DNA of 64,000 nt from Rhopalosiphum padi (lineage: Eukaryota; Arthropoda; Insecta; Hemiptera; Aphididae), in assembly GCF_020882245.1 (NCBI RefSeq), contig NC_083599.1, positions 16,564,865 to 16,628,864 on the forward strand. Reading direction: 5' to 3'. The position numbers and the translations under genes are program-made. The notes beneath the pieces were generated by a model. It was given only the letters and a program-made list of their open reading frames with translations. It was not told where the DNA came from and searched no databases. This document shows, piece by piece, positions 12,809-24,427 of the stretch (its first letter is position 1; the number at the start of each line of letters is the position of its first letter).

Positions 12809-13130
12809 TTAAAATAAAAAACAAGTTTTTTTAAATAGCATTATAGACCATTTAGGCCCTTTTCTGTCAATATTATAAAATTCTTCCACTCCTCTCAGAT
12901 TTCTATGCAAATATGGCATTAACTCCTGAATATCTCTTTTGACTACGTCCAACCAACGCTGCTTCGGTCTACCGCGAGGTCTTTTCCCGTTCAAGTTATT
13001 TACGAGTACCGTCTTGACAATACTGTTATCCGCTCTCCAAACGTGATCTGTCCACTCCAATATTGCGCCTTTTACAAATCGTACTATACTTCCTTTACCA
13101 TATAATTGTTGTACCTCAAGGTACCCTAAA
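12809..13130 (-). pseudogene. LINE ORF2 C-terminal fragment
   Basis: A minus-strand relic of the C-terminal part of a non-LTR retrotransposon polyprotein. It reads VQQLYGKGSIVRFVKG, then EWTDHVWRADN (about 13028-13060), then RPRGRPKQRWLDVVKRDI (about 12925-12985). The W-x-x-HV...G-x-R-x-RGRPK-x-RW-x-D-x-V pattern is the usual tail of RTE-like insect LINE proteins after the reverse transcriptase. The frame is open for 83 codons from an internal Met and continues upstream to about 13125 without one. It is read towards lower coordinates and fades into an A/T-rich stretch at 12790-12830 that would be the LINE 3' end. It lies back to back with the RT fragment on the other strand. Confidence 0.7.
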
Positions 13131-13145
13131 GTGATCTCAAACGCG

Positions 13146-13443
13146 TATAGAATTATTATAGAGGTATATCTCTCTTGGATGTTGGATATAAGGTTCTGTC
13201 CATGTGTATCCTACGAAGAATACAAGATATGTCGGAGCGAGTGATTGGAGATTACCAGTGTGGTTTTAGGAAGGGGAAGTCAACGATAGATCACATATTA
13301 CGAAAAATACTAAGTAAAAATTGCGAATATAATAAAAATATCCATCATCTAGTATTTGTAGACTTCGAGCAAGCATAATATGACAGTATAATTCGGAATA
13401 AACTATGGAAAAATCTAACAATTCTAACTAAAATAGTAAACTA
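13146..13443 (+). pseudogene. LINE reverse-transcriptase fragment
   Basis: A plus-strand piece of a non-LTR retrotransposon RT domain. The visible order is NYYRGISLLDVGYKVLS (13155-13205), GDYQCGFRKGKSTIDHI (about 13247-13297), then LVFVDFEQA (13349-13375), which is RT motif A with the catalytic Asp codon at 13361-13363. An in-frame TAA (13376-13378) interrupts motif A before YDSIIRNKLW and looks like a 3-base insertion. The fingers region and motif A are present, while the later YADD box and thumb are missing. It is RTE-like in style. It lies inverted relative to the C-terminal fragment at 12809-13130. Confidence 0.75.
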
Positions 13444-13550
13444 ATTAAAAACAATAATAAATAACAATACTAAATCGATTGCTTTATTTTCTGAATTGAA
13501 CTTAATTTACTTTCGTGGACCTCCTCTGGTATCCGCGGACCACGGTTTGA

Positions 13551-15779
13551 GTATATGCGAAATTCGAAAAAACTCCGAGACAATATTGTATAGTGCGTCT
13601 TACCGCGAGTCAAGACGCGCGTTGTCGTCGCGAAATTCCTCTTTTATTCGATACTGCTGCCGGTATAGTGTATACGTGTATGAGCATAAAACGTGTTTAC
13701 AAGATAGCAGTGGTTTTAACGTTTTATTTATTTCGCCGATAAAACGACAACGGTACGCCGCAGATAAAGTTCACCACTACTGCAGTTTATGATAATATGA
13801 GCAGCGTTTGGCCGTCGCGTTATTATGAGTATATATTGTGTCGTCGTCGTCGTCGTCGTCGTCGTAGTGTGTTTTCGCGCGCGCACATCGAGTTTAATAG
13901 GCAGATTTGCGCTTGCTCGTATAACAGAACACGACCGAGAAAATGTGCGTATACGCTCCACACAGATCGGCGGCGTTATAGGTTAAGTATATAAGCTTCC
14001 CGGTATTCGTTTCCCCGTGGTGTATATAATAATAAATTATATATATATATATACATGGATGTTTGGCGGAAGCCAGTTTGCGATAACGCCAACTCGTGCG
14101 GATCATATTATATTAACAAACATTATATCATTATATGCATAAATACGGGGTTGGGCAAGATGCCGAGAAAAAAAACTGTCTTCAAACATCGTACAAGACA
14201 CTGGATAAAACATCCAGATAAGCGTAAGCGGTACTCCTAAAAATTCGTCCGATATTTTCAAATATACCTTACCTACATAATGTATATAAATAAAAAAAAA
14301 AAAGAAATTAAACATTTTCATCAGTTTCGAGTCACACTAGCAATTTATTATAATAAATAACACTTAGGTGCCGTGTTTGTGTGATTTTTAGTCGCTAAAA
14401 AGCATATACGTATTTATTGTACGACTAAAACACTTTAGAATAAAATAACTCTACACGATTATATTGTGACAGCTTAAAATGATTAATACAGAAATTACTT
14501 AAAAGTATATTCCTGTTTTTTTTTTCTAAGGATTTTTAAGTTTTATTTTATTTCAAATTACACACTAAAAACTCAACGCAATCAAACATCAAACATGTAT
14601 TATTCGTGTTTTTTTAAAAAACAGTATATTTTAAATATTAATTATATTGTTATAAAATCTTGATTATCCTGTAAAAAACTATTTTTTCAAACACGTTTAC
14701 TCACAAGTATTATTAGAGTGAAAAAACTTTTTCGCGAGCAACACGCACACCATAGTATTGTATATTATGTTTACTTAAAATGTTACAGACGCAGACCCGT
14801 CAGATCGGTTTAAATATAAATATAATAAACACTGCACCATTGCATGTTATGAACTAATGTGACACGTGTACCTACTGTACCTACACAGTAAAAAGTGTCG
14901 TGTTTCAAAACGTTTGATAAGCGAAAATTTCCACCTAAGTCTAGTTGTAACTCATATAATTATGTATTTATTTTCATATATTTTTATTAATTTTATACAT
15001 TAAATTGTATAAATATTTTACTGGAATAATACATAAAATTAATCCATCCCTTAAAGCTAAGCTTTCGGTGGGATAAATGAGTTATTAAATTTCCGTAAAT
15101 TTATATTACAGTTTAAAATTATTAAGCTATTTACATATATAATTTTTACAATATATCCATAATAAGAACTTAAAATTAGAGTTCATCTAATATAATATGT
15201 TATTATATGATATGCTTATATTAAATACATATAGTTAATGTCTCACAATCAATACGTATGTAAAACCAATATTTTTGAAACATGACTTTGAAAAATGTTT
15301 ACTGAGTCAACTCTCCTTTCAAAACAAAATTTAAAAAATACATTACTTTTACTCTTTATATGAACATTTTTTTTTCGAGATCATGGATAAGTACCATAAT
15401 AGCTTACTAATTTTATATTTTAGAGGTACACAGTGTATACTACACACAACACACTGATATAAATTGTTCTTTTGCAAAAACCACAAATGAAATGCACACA
15501 CAAAGGTAAGTTGGAAATATTATCAATTCACCGTCGTCCGCCCCTAAAAAGCAACTCTGAATTATTATGATAGTCGACGAGTATTATAAGACTAATTAAT
15601 GTAAATATTCTATATTTGAATTTAAAAAAATGCTATTAATATGTACTATAAGTGATCGTGTAAGTCTTTAAGTGCAATCGTATTTAGAAGTATGCGATGT
15701 GCATAGTATATGCATATAAATACTCAATAAAATAACGTGTATTAGACGAACGGAGTGGTATTTCACGGGCTAATATTAT
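13551..15779. other. CpG-rich patch, then AT-rich non-coding stretch
   Basis: From 13580 to about 13960 the sequence is GC-rich with the CGT repeat. From about 13990 onwards it is AT-rich, with a TA tract at 14036-14053 and long AT low-complexity sequence to 15779. A short basic reading frame (MPRKKTVFKHRTRHWIK, from about 14160) is open but matches nothing I recognise. No gene is supported. Confidence 0.5.
13840..13866. repeat. (CGT)n trinucleotide repeat
   Basis: About nine CGT units in a CpG-rich patch (13580-13960). Long Arg or Thr runs in the overlapping frames are by-products of this repeat. Confidence 0.9.
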
Positions 15780-17000
15780 AATGTATAACACACATTTAAA
15801 CAGCGAATTCAGCTCGATCGGAATATTTACATTTTTAACGCGTCAGTGTCGGGAACGAAGTAGACATAACTGCACACACATTGACACGCCGAGCAGAGGA
15901 TTGTCGGAGTCGCGAGACGTCGCGGACACCCGACCGACACACACCAGCTATATTGTCGCCGCAGCTGCTCACCAAACGTCGTTCGGTGAAATTCGTGGTT
16001 TCCGAAAGACGCGCAGTGGTCATTCCGGTATACAGTATACGACGTTATTGTCATCGAACGACAGGACGTGGTATTATCAATTAATTGATCGACAGACCGC
16101 ATATCCGATTACGGCGGCTGCGTGAAACCATAATGTTTATCGTCACCCCCCGAGTACTTTCTACTAGGGGGGGGGGAGGACTGGTCCACCGGCCGGCACG
16201 CAACGGCCGGAACGGTCGAAGAGAAGGGTGCCAACGACGACAAAAAGGTCTATATATCTCACCCCGGGGCCACCGAGATGGCGGACTTAAGGGCGGTATT
16301 TCTATATATTTCTGTACAGTATATATAATATTATATACGAAACACATAATAACAATAATAATATATACGCGTGTACGCCAACTGTAACGTATATACGTGT
16401 ATGTATATATATTTATATATATATAACCGCCGCACAATATAATAGCCCGCCGGCGATACGGGTCCGCGGAGACGTGTCCGGTGTCCGGATGAGCACATCT
16501 GCACGGTTCTGGAAAATTTCGCACCACTCCCGCGGACGGGCGGACGTCTGCCCTGACCTCCGACGACGCGAGAATAAAGCCCGTTTCCGAAGTCCGCGGA
16601 AAAAATGCAACGCGAATCCTGCGATCGCGCGAGTTTTTTTTATCGATCCGCCCGCCCGCGTTATAAATATTATTGTTGCGTTATCATTACATGCGTATAC
16701 GCGTAGTCGTACACCATATTATTACTATACTACTACAGCGGTTATCTCGGGTATTCTTCTTTTCTTTTTTTTTTATCTCTACGTATATTATAATGTTCTA
16801 TATATATATCATCTACGCACGTGCGCATAGGTCTTGTTTATCGGGTACTTACCGCGATGGCCCATATCGTCGTCGCGTTGTTATAACAATAATATTACAC
16901 GCTAGTCGCGTTCTACATAATGTTTTCTCGTCCTCTCGTCTGCTCTCTCCGGGGAGACACTCCTTTCGCCAACGTTTTTTTTAAACGGGTAGCGCCCAAA
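15780..17000. other. GC/CpG-rich patch without a supported gene
   Basis: Overlapping frames of 60-148 codons occur on both strands, as expected in a GC-rich block with few stop codons, and none shows a domain. A G run at about 16167-16177 and TA-type tracts at 16310-16420 interrupt it. It may be regulatory or a 5' untranslated exon. This cannot be decided by reading. Confidence 0.4.
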
Positions 17001-19454
17001 TCATAAACGCTCACACTACCTGCGTATATTATCATATTATTATTATTGTTAGACGGACAGGTGATGGCACGCGCGTTCGTCTAAACGTGCGCATGATATT
17101 ATGCGCGTAATTAATTGGAAGTTTATCGATTAAAATTGCCGTCTCATCTCACCGTAATTATTGCGTTCAAAACGTTTTAGGGTCGATATAGATTGCAATA
17201 TTGCGTTCGGTTATTTTCGGGGTTGAACGGTTACAGGTAGACCGGTATTACGCCCTTAATAGTCGTCGATCGTTTACATTTAAAGTATTATGTACAAATA
17301 ATAGTGTATAATGTATTATTTAAATACAACTTTATCTGCTTCCCATGTAGTATAGGTTTAATACAATATGCAATAATGAACATTTGTAATATTCAAATAC
17401 GATAACTGACAATTGTACACAGACAAATAACTAATACTCTATATCCTCATTGTGTTACCCCGTAAGTATACGGCGTATACAGTATGTTGCCTTATAACGA
17501 AACAATTGGTTCGATAAATAGCTAACAATTGTGAAAAATTCATTGCGTCTAGGTATTATATACTTCGTAAATCCATAATAATTGCATTTCATTAAGTCCC
17601 GATAGTATGTAATGTATAGTATGTAAGTAATGGTTAAAATCGGATAGTAACTTATTTTAAATGCGTGCAGTATGTATATGTATACACATATGACATATGT
17701 ATGTTATCAATACATAAGTTTTAAATTATAGTTTATTTATAATAAATAATTAAATTTTAAATGTTTTTAAGCTGGACAAAATAATAAATTGTGTTCGTAT
17801 TTGAAAATAATATATTTTGTATATTGATGGTATAAAAATAAGGAGCGCAATGCTGGAATATGGTCGTAAGCGCAATCGTTAAGCCGACCCTAAATTATGG
17901 ATTTTGTTTTGGGCTCAACTAGTCTATACCCAGCGATGTTATGCGTGTGGGTGTTTGTGTGTTTTCTATTGTTTGTAATACGTGCTGTCTACGTATATTA
18001 TTAACTAGCCGGGAATAATTACGTGATTGAAAAACGAAAATTAATTTCTGCTTTGCATATTTTAGTGAACACAGCCGTAAGTATAAGTAGATACCTACAA
18101 GCATCATTAATATCTAAATGGCTACATGCATAATATATGTATTTTTTTTTAAATTTAAACGCGCACGCAACGCGGTGGACGGGTTGTTTAAAAAAAAACT
18201 ATCGACACGTGCGCCGTTTTCCAGACATCTATAATAGCGAACCGCGATCCACACAACACACACGTTCATAAATTTATAATAATACGGTATAACGTTTTCC
18301 GCTTTTCTTCCGAGGATAACGTACGGTATATGATATACACGCTTTTACGACGGAATTAATCTCTCTACTCCGTCGACGTAGACACGTGCCCGTCTACACG
18401 ATAATATTATAATACCGATGTACTATAATATATTATATAGCTGTGTGTGTATGACGCGGCTTAAATCGTACAATATGAAGAAATCGTGATTGCGGCACTG
18501 TCTCGATAATACCGTGCACAGCTACGTATATATAGTGATCGTGTAATTCGTTGACGTCTGACACGTTAAAAAAAGTCGTATGTGGTCAGTCGTCGTCCGC
18601 CCGGGCTGAGTGTTAATCCTGATCGATTATTTATTAGGACGACAGTCGCGTTCGATGTTTTTGTATCTGTTAATCCGTCGTCAAACCGCGGGACGCATTC
18701 GTACATTTCTTATATATTTTATTTTTCTCCGTCTGTGGACTTACGAGACGACGTTTGTCGTAATGTAATCGTACAGCTCGTCGCGGGATTAGAGAAGATA
18801 AAATATATATATATATATAATACCACACAATACCGCCGACGACGACGAGTTCGTGCACGAACGTTATCATGTCGATGTTTACATGTCATATTTTTTCGTT
18901 TTATCTATTAAATTATACTTGACAATCAATCGGTTTGAGTCGGATAATAATATAACCCGCTCTATTGTATCCATCGAAAACGTATACGTTTGTTTTTGTT
19001 TTTGTATTTCAGAAAACAACAAACACGACAATGCCCCTCTGCTATAATAATTATTATTTCTTCTATATTATATTGATTATTTTCTATATTATTGTTATTA
19101 TTTTGAAAATGTGTAATAAACATTTTACTCGCATCGCAATACGTATTGCATTGTGTGATGTGTGTATACATCCTCGCATATTAGGCGTGTCTAGTGAAAA
19201 CGTTGAAAGTTACTGTTTCGACGACCTTTCTCGGAAAACACAGTCAACGAGCAAAAAGTTCTACGACTAGTTCTGAAAACGTATCACCACTACAATTATA
19301 ATCGTACGGCCGAAACGGTAATGAAACTTGTTAACGTTTTGCCTACAAAAGTTGGACCATTTTTTATGTTTATTGATCTTTTATTATTATAACGACGTAT
19401 CCGTCTACAGCGGTCTCTCGGACCGTGTTCCTATATAATATATGTATATTATAT
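17001..19454. other. Mixed AT-rich and CpG-rich non-coding stretch
   Basis: 17001-18150 is AT-rich, with a palindromic TATGTATATGTATACACATATG block near 17670-17700. 18150-18870 is CpG-rich, with GTCGTC/CGACGA trinucleotides. 18990-19120 carries TTA/ATT-rich sequence. The plus-strand frame ending at 19270 has a protein-like tail (SSENVESYCFDDLSRKTQS) preceded by a possible acceptor ATATTAG, but no match and no poly(A) signal nearby. No gene is called. Confidence 0.4.
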
Positions 19455-19570
19455 CAGTGGTTTACCTGTGGAGGAGGCAATGTAAAAATCGCAACAAAAA
19501 TCTTAAATTGCATTTTACAAAAATTGATCTGCCCCCCCCCCCCCATAAAAAATTCCTGGCTACGCCGGTG
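19455..19570. mobile_element. Second copy of the 2.25-kb MITE family
   Basis: Read on the minus strand from 19570, this element begins CACCGGCGTAGCCAGGA, then a G run (the C run at 19533-19546), then GATCAATTTTTGTAAAATGC and TTTAAGATTTTTG. The element at 2247-2429 has CAGTGGCGCAGCCAGGA, a G-rich block, GATCAATTTTTGTAAAATAC and TTTAAGATTTTTA in the same order. The opposite end (19455) is CAGTGG, the inverted counterpart. This copy is shorter (116 bases) because most of the AT-rich core is missing, and its flanking 8-mers do not match, so it is older or rearranged. Confidence 0.75.
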
Positions 19571-22439
19571 CCGTTATAGCTGTTTTGAAACAACCACGTC
19601 GACGGGGAGTTTCCCGAATGCGTCCCAAAAAAAGAAGGTCATATTTTTGACATAGCTTTAGTGCGTCCCGATTAATTTATAGTTACCCAGGGTGGACTAT
19701 ACAAAGAGGTGAACTCGCTTACACCCCAAAAATGTTTTGTGGTTCTTATTAATGACCCACCGTTGCCAGTGCTTCACGATCATAGCTGTAAAAAATTAAG
19801 TATCCATTACGTATTATATTTGTAGACTTGAATCACAATATTCGATCGTCAAACATGTATCTTAAATAAGTAGGTACTTGTATAGCTGTGGACCGCGGAC
19901 GCACTCGGCTTATAAAAAAGGTAAAAATTAAAAACGGGACGCTCTCGGGGTATCCCCCGTCGACGTTCGACGTAGACGCATCATCACGAGATATCACAAT
20001 ATAAATAATAATATTCGAGTGTATCGAACCCGTGCCGGTGTCCGTAGTGTGTATATGGTAATAATAATATATTGCTTGTTATTATTACATATTATTATAC
20101 TTCACGTGTGCTGTGCGTACGCGTAAATAATAACGGTAATAATGTATTCATCGTTTTCGCGCCGCGTCTCGGTCGGTTCGAGGGTGGAAAAAAATGGCAT
20201 AATATTTGTCTTTGCCGGGTTTTTGAGTGGAGTATAATACGTATACGCTGTTCTCTGCACAGGTCGTGCGAAAACAAAAAAAGCGGTGCGAACGACCGCG
20301 TCTGTATATACGTATAGTAATATGAACACGTGCGGGCGACTCGCACCGACGCCAATGCACACCATATTATATTTTTTAATATACGCGCCGGTCCTACGCG
20401 AACCATTTATTTAACCATATATATATGCACATATTGGTAGGTAGGCGCGAGTTCGAACGACGACGGACGCGGAAAACACGCCGATCGCGTAATTTATGTC
20501 GTGTCGTGCGTATGTGCGTGTGCTCTGTTGTTTTTAACGGAAAAAAAATCCAAACGAAATAATATGCTCTCTCGTGCTGCTCGTCCTACGCCTATTTATT
20601 ATTTTTTTTTTCCTCCCCTTTCAGCGAGCCCATCACTCTTGTATATATACACGCGCAGTAGTCGCGGCGGTACATTATTCGTATAGTCTGTTTCGTACAC
20701 TTTTCGGTCCCGTTCTATTGATGACGAACGACCAGTGCAATAATAATAACAATGACACGGTCGTCCGTCCGCAGACCGTATCGTAATTCACGATATCATA
20801 ATAATATCATATCATATTATTATTATATATCGAATTCGGTTTTCGATCGCTTTTGACGAAACGTCTCTTTGTGTTGTCGTAATTGATATTATATTATTAT
20901 TATTTCGTACGGCGTCGTCGTCGTGTGTTGTGAGTACTTGTGACAGCAGTACATACTGCAGTTCCATACGACTCGAACGTCATTGAATTCGTGGGCGTTC
21001 GGTCGTTATGAATAAGGTCTTACGGAAAAGATTGAAAGAAAAAACAATATTTCGTTATTGAATTCCTGCCAATACGAGCTAATACTCAAGTGTTCGCCAA
21101 CCGAACGGTTTTCTCTATCATAGAAAATCATATTATAATATCATGTTCTATGTTATTACTGTTGTTGTACGGTTAAACGAAATACAAATATTATAATGTT
21201 TATATATTATTCACGATAATACGATAATATCACTTCTCGGTCTGTTCGGATCGGCTATGACCACGCAATTAAATAAATGTAGTTTTGTTTGTTTAATGTA
21301 TACACTATATATACACATAATATAGTACGGTGTATATTATTATGTACGGTTTATGTAGGTGCACGGTAACTATATATAGCTGTATAATAGGTAAGGAAGA
21401 GGGTCAGACAATATTTGATCCAACATAAATCGCAAACTATATCAATTAATCAGTACTATATTAATAATTTCGACGATCCCGCGCGCGTTAAGTAAATACT
21501 TATTCTCTTCCGATTTATTGATCTTCTAATAACGGAAAACGTGCTTACCTAGTATATTATACTACATGTGCTATTTTAAATTATAATATTATAGAGCACT
21601 CGTATTAGATCAAAAAGCAACGCAATTTAAAACGGATTTTATTTAGAAAAAACATCCCCAAATAATATCGTAGTATATCTATATAATAATATGTAGGAAT
21701 GTTCAAATTATTTTTGAAGTATTGCGGAGTGTGTTGATTTGCTCAACACGTAAGACTCAGAGTTGAATTGATAATAAAAAATAAATCTGGAGTCATTGTA
21801 TTTTTTTTTCTCTGGGATAGATCAATAAATGTTAGGTTAAGATCTATATACAAAATTAAACCTAGTAAGAGACGTGCACTTCTCTAAAATAAATATAGGA
21901 AGTGTAATAATTATAATGGGTTGCCTCTTTCGTTAAGCCATATTCTTTCTAATGTAAGATACTCTCTGCGGGTTTTCTGAACGAAGAGGTCGTACGACTG
22001 GAATGCATTTAACTATGCATTTATACTAGAGGCATGGGTAAAATGTTCGAATCACACTCTCGTTAGACTGTCGGTAGTATATTTCACTGGATTTTAAATT
22101 CCGGCCAATACCTATACGCCGCTATATATTATATGATATCAATAGTCATGCGATTAAACAATAATTTTCCACAGTAGCGTTATAAATGTTACGATATAAC
22201 ACGAACTATGTACAATCCGTGAACGGAATACCGAATTTACAGTAAACCGCATACATAATTTAATTATTATATTCAACACACATGATTTGGTGCGAATGTG
22301 GCAATAACAGTTTGTGTTAATTACCGAACGAATCGAACTGTATACCGCACAACACATAGTGTGTCATATTGCACCCCGTACTAAAATTGAAAACCTAATA
22401 ATAGCTATAATAGTGAGTTTACCATATACCGGCCGTTGT
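19571..22439. other. Non-coding; CpG-rich centre with AT-rich flanks
   Basis: 20010-20970 is CpG-rich with several overlapping short frames and GTCGTCGTC near 20910. Outside it the sequence is AT-rich. There is no domain, RNA gene or transposon terminus that I can support. The frames near 20072-20406 on both strands are mirror products of the same GC-rich block. Confidence 0.45.
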
Positions 22440-22885
22440 TCTATTAACTCGATAGAAGTCATATCGTTGAAAGATTACAACGAAAATGTTTAAGTTTTGC
22501 TGCTTACTAGCTGAAAACCGATCACGAGCGTGTTGCTCCGGTGCGCGGAGTGGAGTAGTACGGGGTTACCCCGCAAAATGTTTGTCCACTACTCCGCTTG
22601 TTTAAACTTTAAATACTCGTAAGTATAACTCATAAACTGCTTGCACTAAATTCGGATTTTATGTATCAAAATACTCTGGAAATTATTCTGCTTTGGAATA
22701 TGAAATTAAAAACTATGTTGTCATTCAAAAAATTCAAAAACTTAAAAAAATATATTTTTTTAATAAAAACGTTGGTTTTTAACAACGTGAAGCTATGTAA
22801 AAAAATGTTTTCAAAAACATGAATACTTTTTGAAATGATGAGCGTTTTATGATAAAATAATCACCCTGTATGTACCTATAAGGTA
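22440..22885. repeat. Probable repetitive element with internal inverted repeat
   Basis: The block contains GCGGAGTGGAGTAGT (22537-22551) and, in opposite orientation, CCACTACTCCGC (22589-22600), bracketing GGGGTTACCCC. It runs through an AT-rich middle and ends at a CACCCTGTAT word (22863-22872), a terminus style shared by many dispersed arthropod elements that start ACAGGGTG. I cannot find the matching left terminus or a target duplication, so its class is undecided. Confidence 0.35.
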
Positions 22886-24055
22886 TTCACAATCTCCAGT
22901 TAATAGGCAAACTCAGACCACTGTGAAGCGGTGCCTACGATTTGCATTAAGTAGTTGTTATTATACATAGTATTATATTTAACGTGTAAGTCGTCTGTAC
23001 TTGGGCTGCGGCCCGTCAAGTGAAAAAAAAAAGTTAATTTTACACGATTATAATAATATCGTATTATACACCGAGTTCGATTAACGCGAATGCTTGGATC
23101 GTTGCAGCAGTATTCGTCCACAGTATTATTAACGGTTCTTGAGCCGAATGGTTTCGTGCAGTGCTTCGCTACACATCCGTCCTGTATGCGAATTGCGCGA
23201 GGTTATCGGATATATTTTTATAAATCAAATAAATCGTACACTTGCGACCGTGCCAAATAATATGTCGTGAGCGAGTCGGTCGTCGAGAACGGCGGAATAT
23301 ATACGTTCAAAATCATTTAGTTTAGGATCTAAATTGTTTTATACGGCAATAACAACAACAAAACTGCGTACAATATAAAGTTAAATACTTTCATTCGTGA
23401 AATATAAACACATAAATAAATAGAATATATAGTGTGCTCGTACGATGGAAATATTTTAATGGTGCTCACGTTCCGTACGATATGTGTAACATGCTGAACA
23501 ACCACTCGAATACTGCAGCAATATTGTATATATATATATTATTATTATTATAACTGGTCTCGCCCATTGCAGTGCGAATAAATCAATCGATCTAATCGAA
23601 TAATATTATTACTTAATGCACATTGTTAAATATGTATCGTTTCGACGACCGTTATTTTGCCTATGCATACCTAAACATTCCGAATTCTACACATAATTAT
23701 CATGTCGTTGTCGAGTGAGCATCAAGTCGACGTAATTATTTTTCATTAACCTAATGGGGAGGAGGGGGGGAGATATGACGGAAATGTTAGATTTCACATT
23801 TTTGCGTTATACCGTTCTGTATTTCTGTCAGAAATTTTCCAATACGTGATATAACACAATTTAGACGATAATAATAATTGTAATATTTACCATAGATAAT
23901 AATTTAGTGGGAATATTATATGACAGGTAACGTAATATATTACCACATATATTATCCGCTGTGTGTTTTATTCAGTTTTTTCGAGTGAAACATTTTTCAC
24001 CCGCACGTGTAGTCTCTGTCTGTACAAACGCATAGTAAGGCGAATTTGACGTTAA
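22886..24055. other. AT-rich non-coding stretch
   Basis: No gene is visible. It includes a TA/ATT tract (23526-23552) and a G-rich run near 23757-23770. Confidence 0.55.
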
Positions 24056-24427
24056 GAGGACGCCACACTCGCATGACTCGCTGTTTCCTTTGTATACTGA
24101 CGTACCTACGACGTGAAGATTTTTTTGTTCAATAGAACCAAATTTCTATGTTTACTTTTAATATTTGAATGACATTACTCATTATCTAACATAAAGGTAA
24201 GAACATTATCTATGTCTTCCCGAACGTTTTAAAGGATATTTTAATTTTAAGCGCATTATGAGTATGTAAGAATATTAATATTAAAAAAAGCTCATAGTTG
24301 ACTTTTAAAGTATCGCAAAAATGTCACTTCACTCTCTAATATTAAAGCTACACACACAAAATTTGTTATATCTGTTGTATGTTGGTACGACGGATACAAC
24401 GCGTGTGGTCCTCAATATAGCGTCCTC
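24056..24427. mobile_element. 372-bp MITE with TTAA-like flanks
   Basis: GAGGACGC (24056-24063) and its exact reverse complement GCGTCCTC (24420-24427) form the termini. The 4 bases outside are TTAA on the left (24052-24055) and TCAA on the right (24428-24431), which fits a TTAA target duplication with one change, as used by piggyBac-type elements. Subterminal CCACACTCGC on the left and CCACACGCG in inverted orientation near the right end add a second level of symmetry. The interior is AT-rich and non-coding. The class assignment is an inference from the flank. Confidence 0.5.

Larger units (their letters stand above)
12776..13550. mobile_element. hAT-like ends enclosing a LINE insertion
   Basis: CAGCGTTTCCCAAACTTTTT at 12776-12795 looks like the terminus of a hAT non-autonomous element. 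At 13525-13550 the sequence CCGCGGACCACGGTTTGA resembles the opposite end with its last bases lost. The 8-mers just outside, GTATACGC (12768-12775) and GTATATGC (13551-13558), agree at 7 of 8 positions and could be a target duplication, although GTATA-type words are common here. Between the ends lies a broken non-LTR retrotransposon (separate entries), which would mean a LINE jumped into a MITE. The right end is the weak part of this interpretation. Confidence 0.4.
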
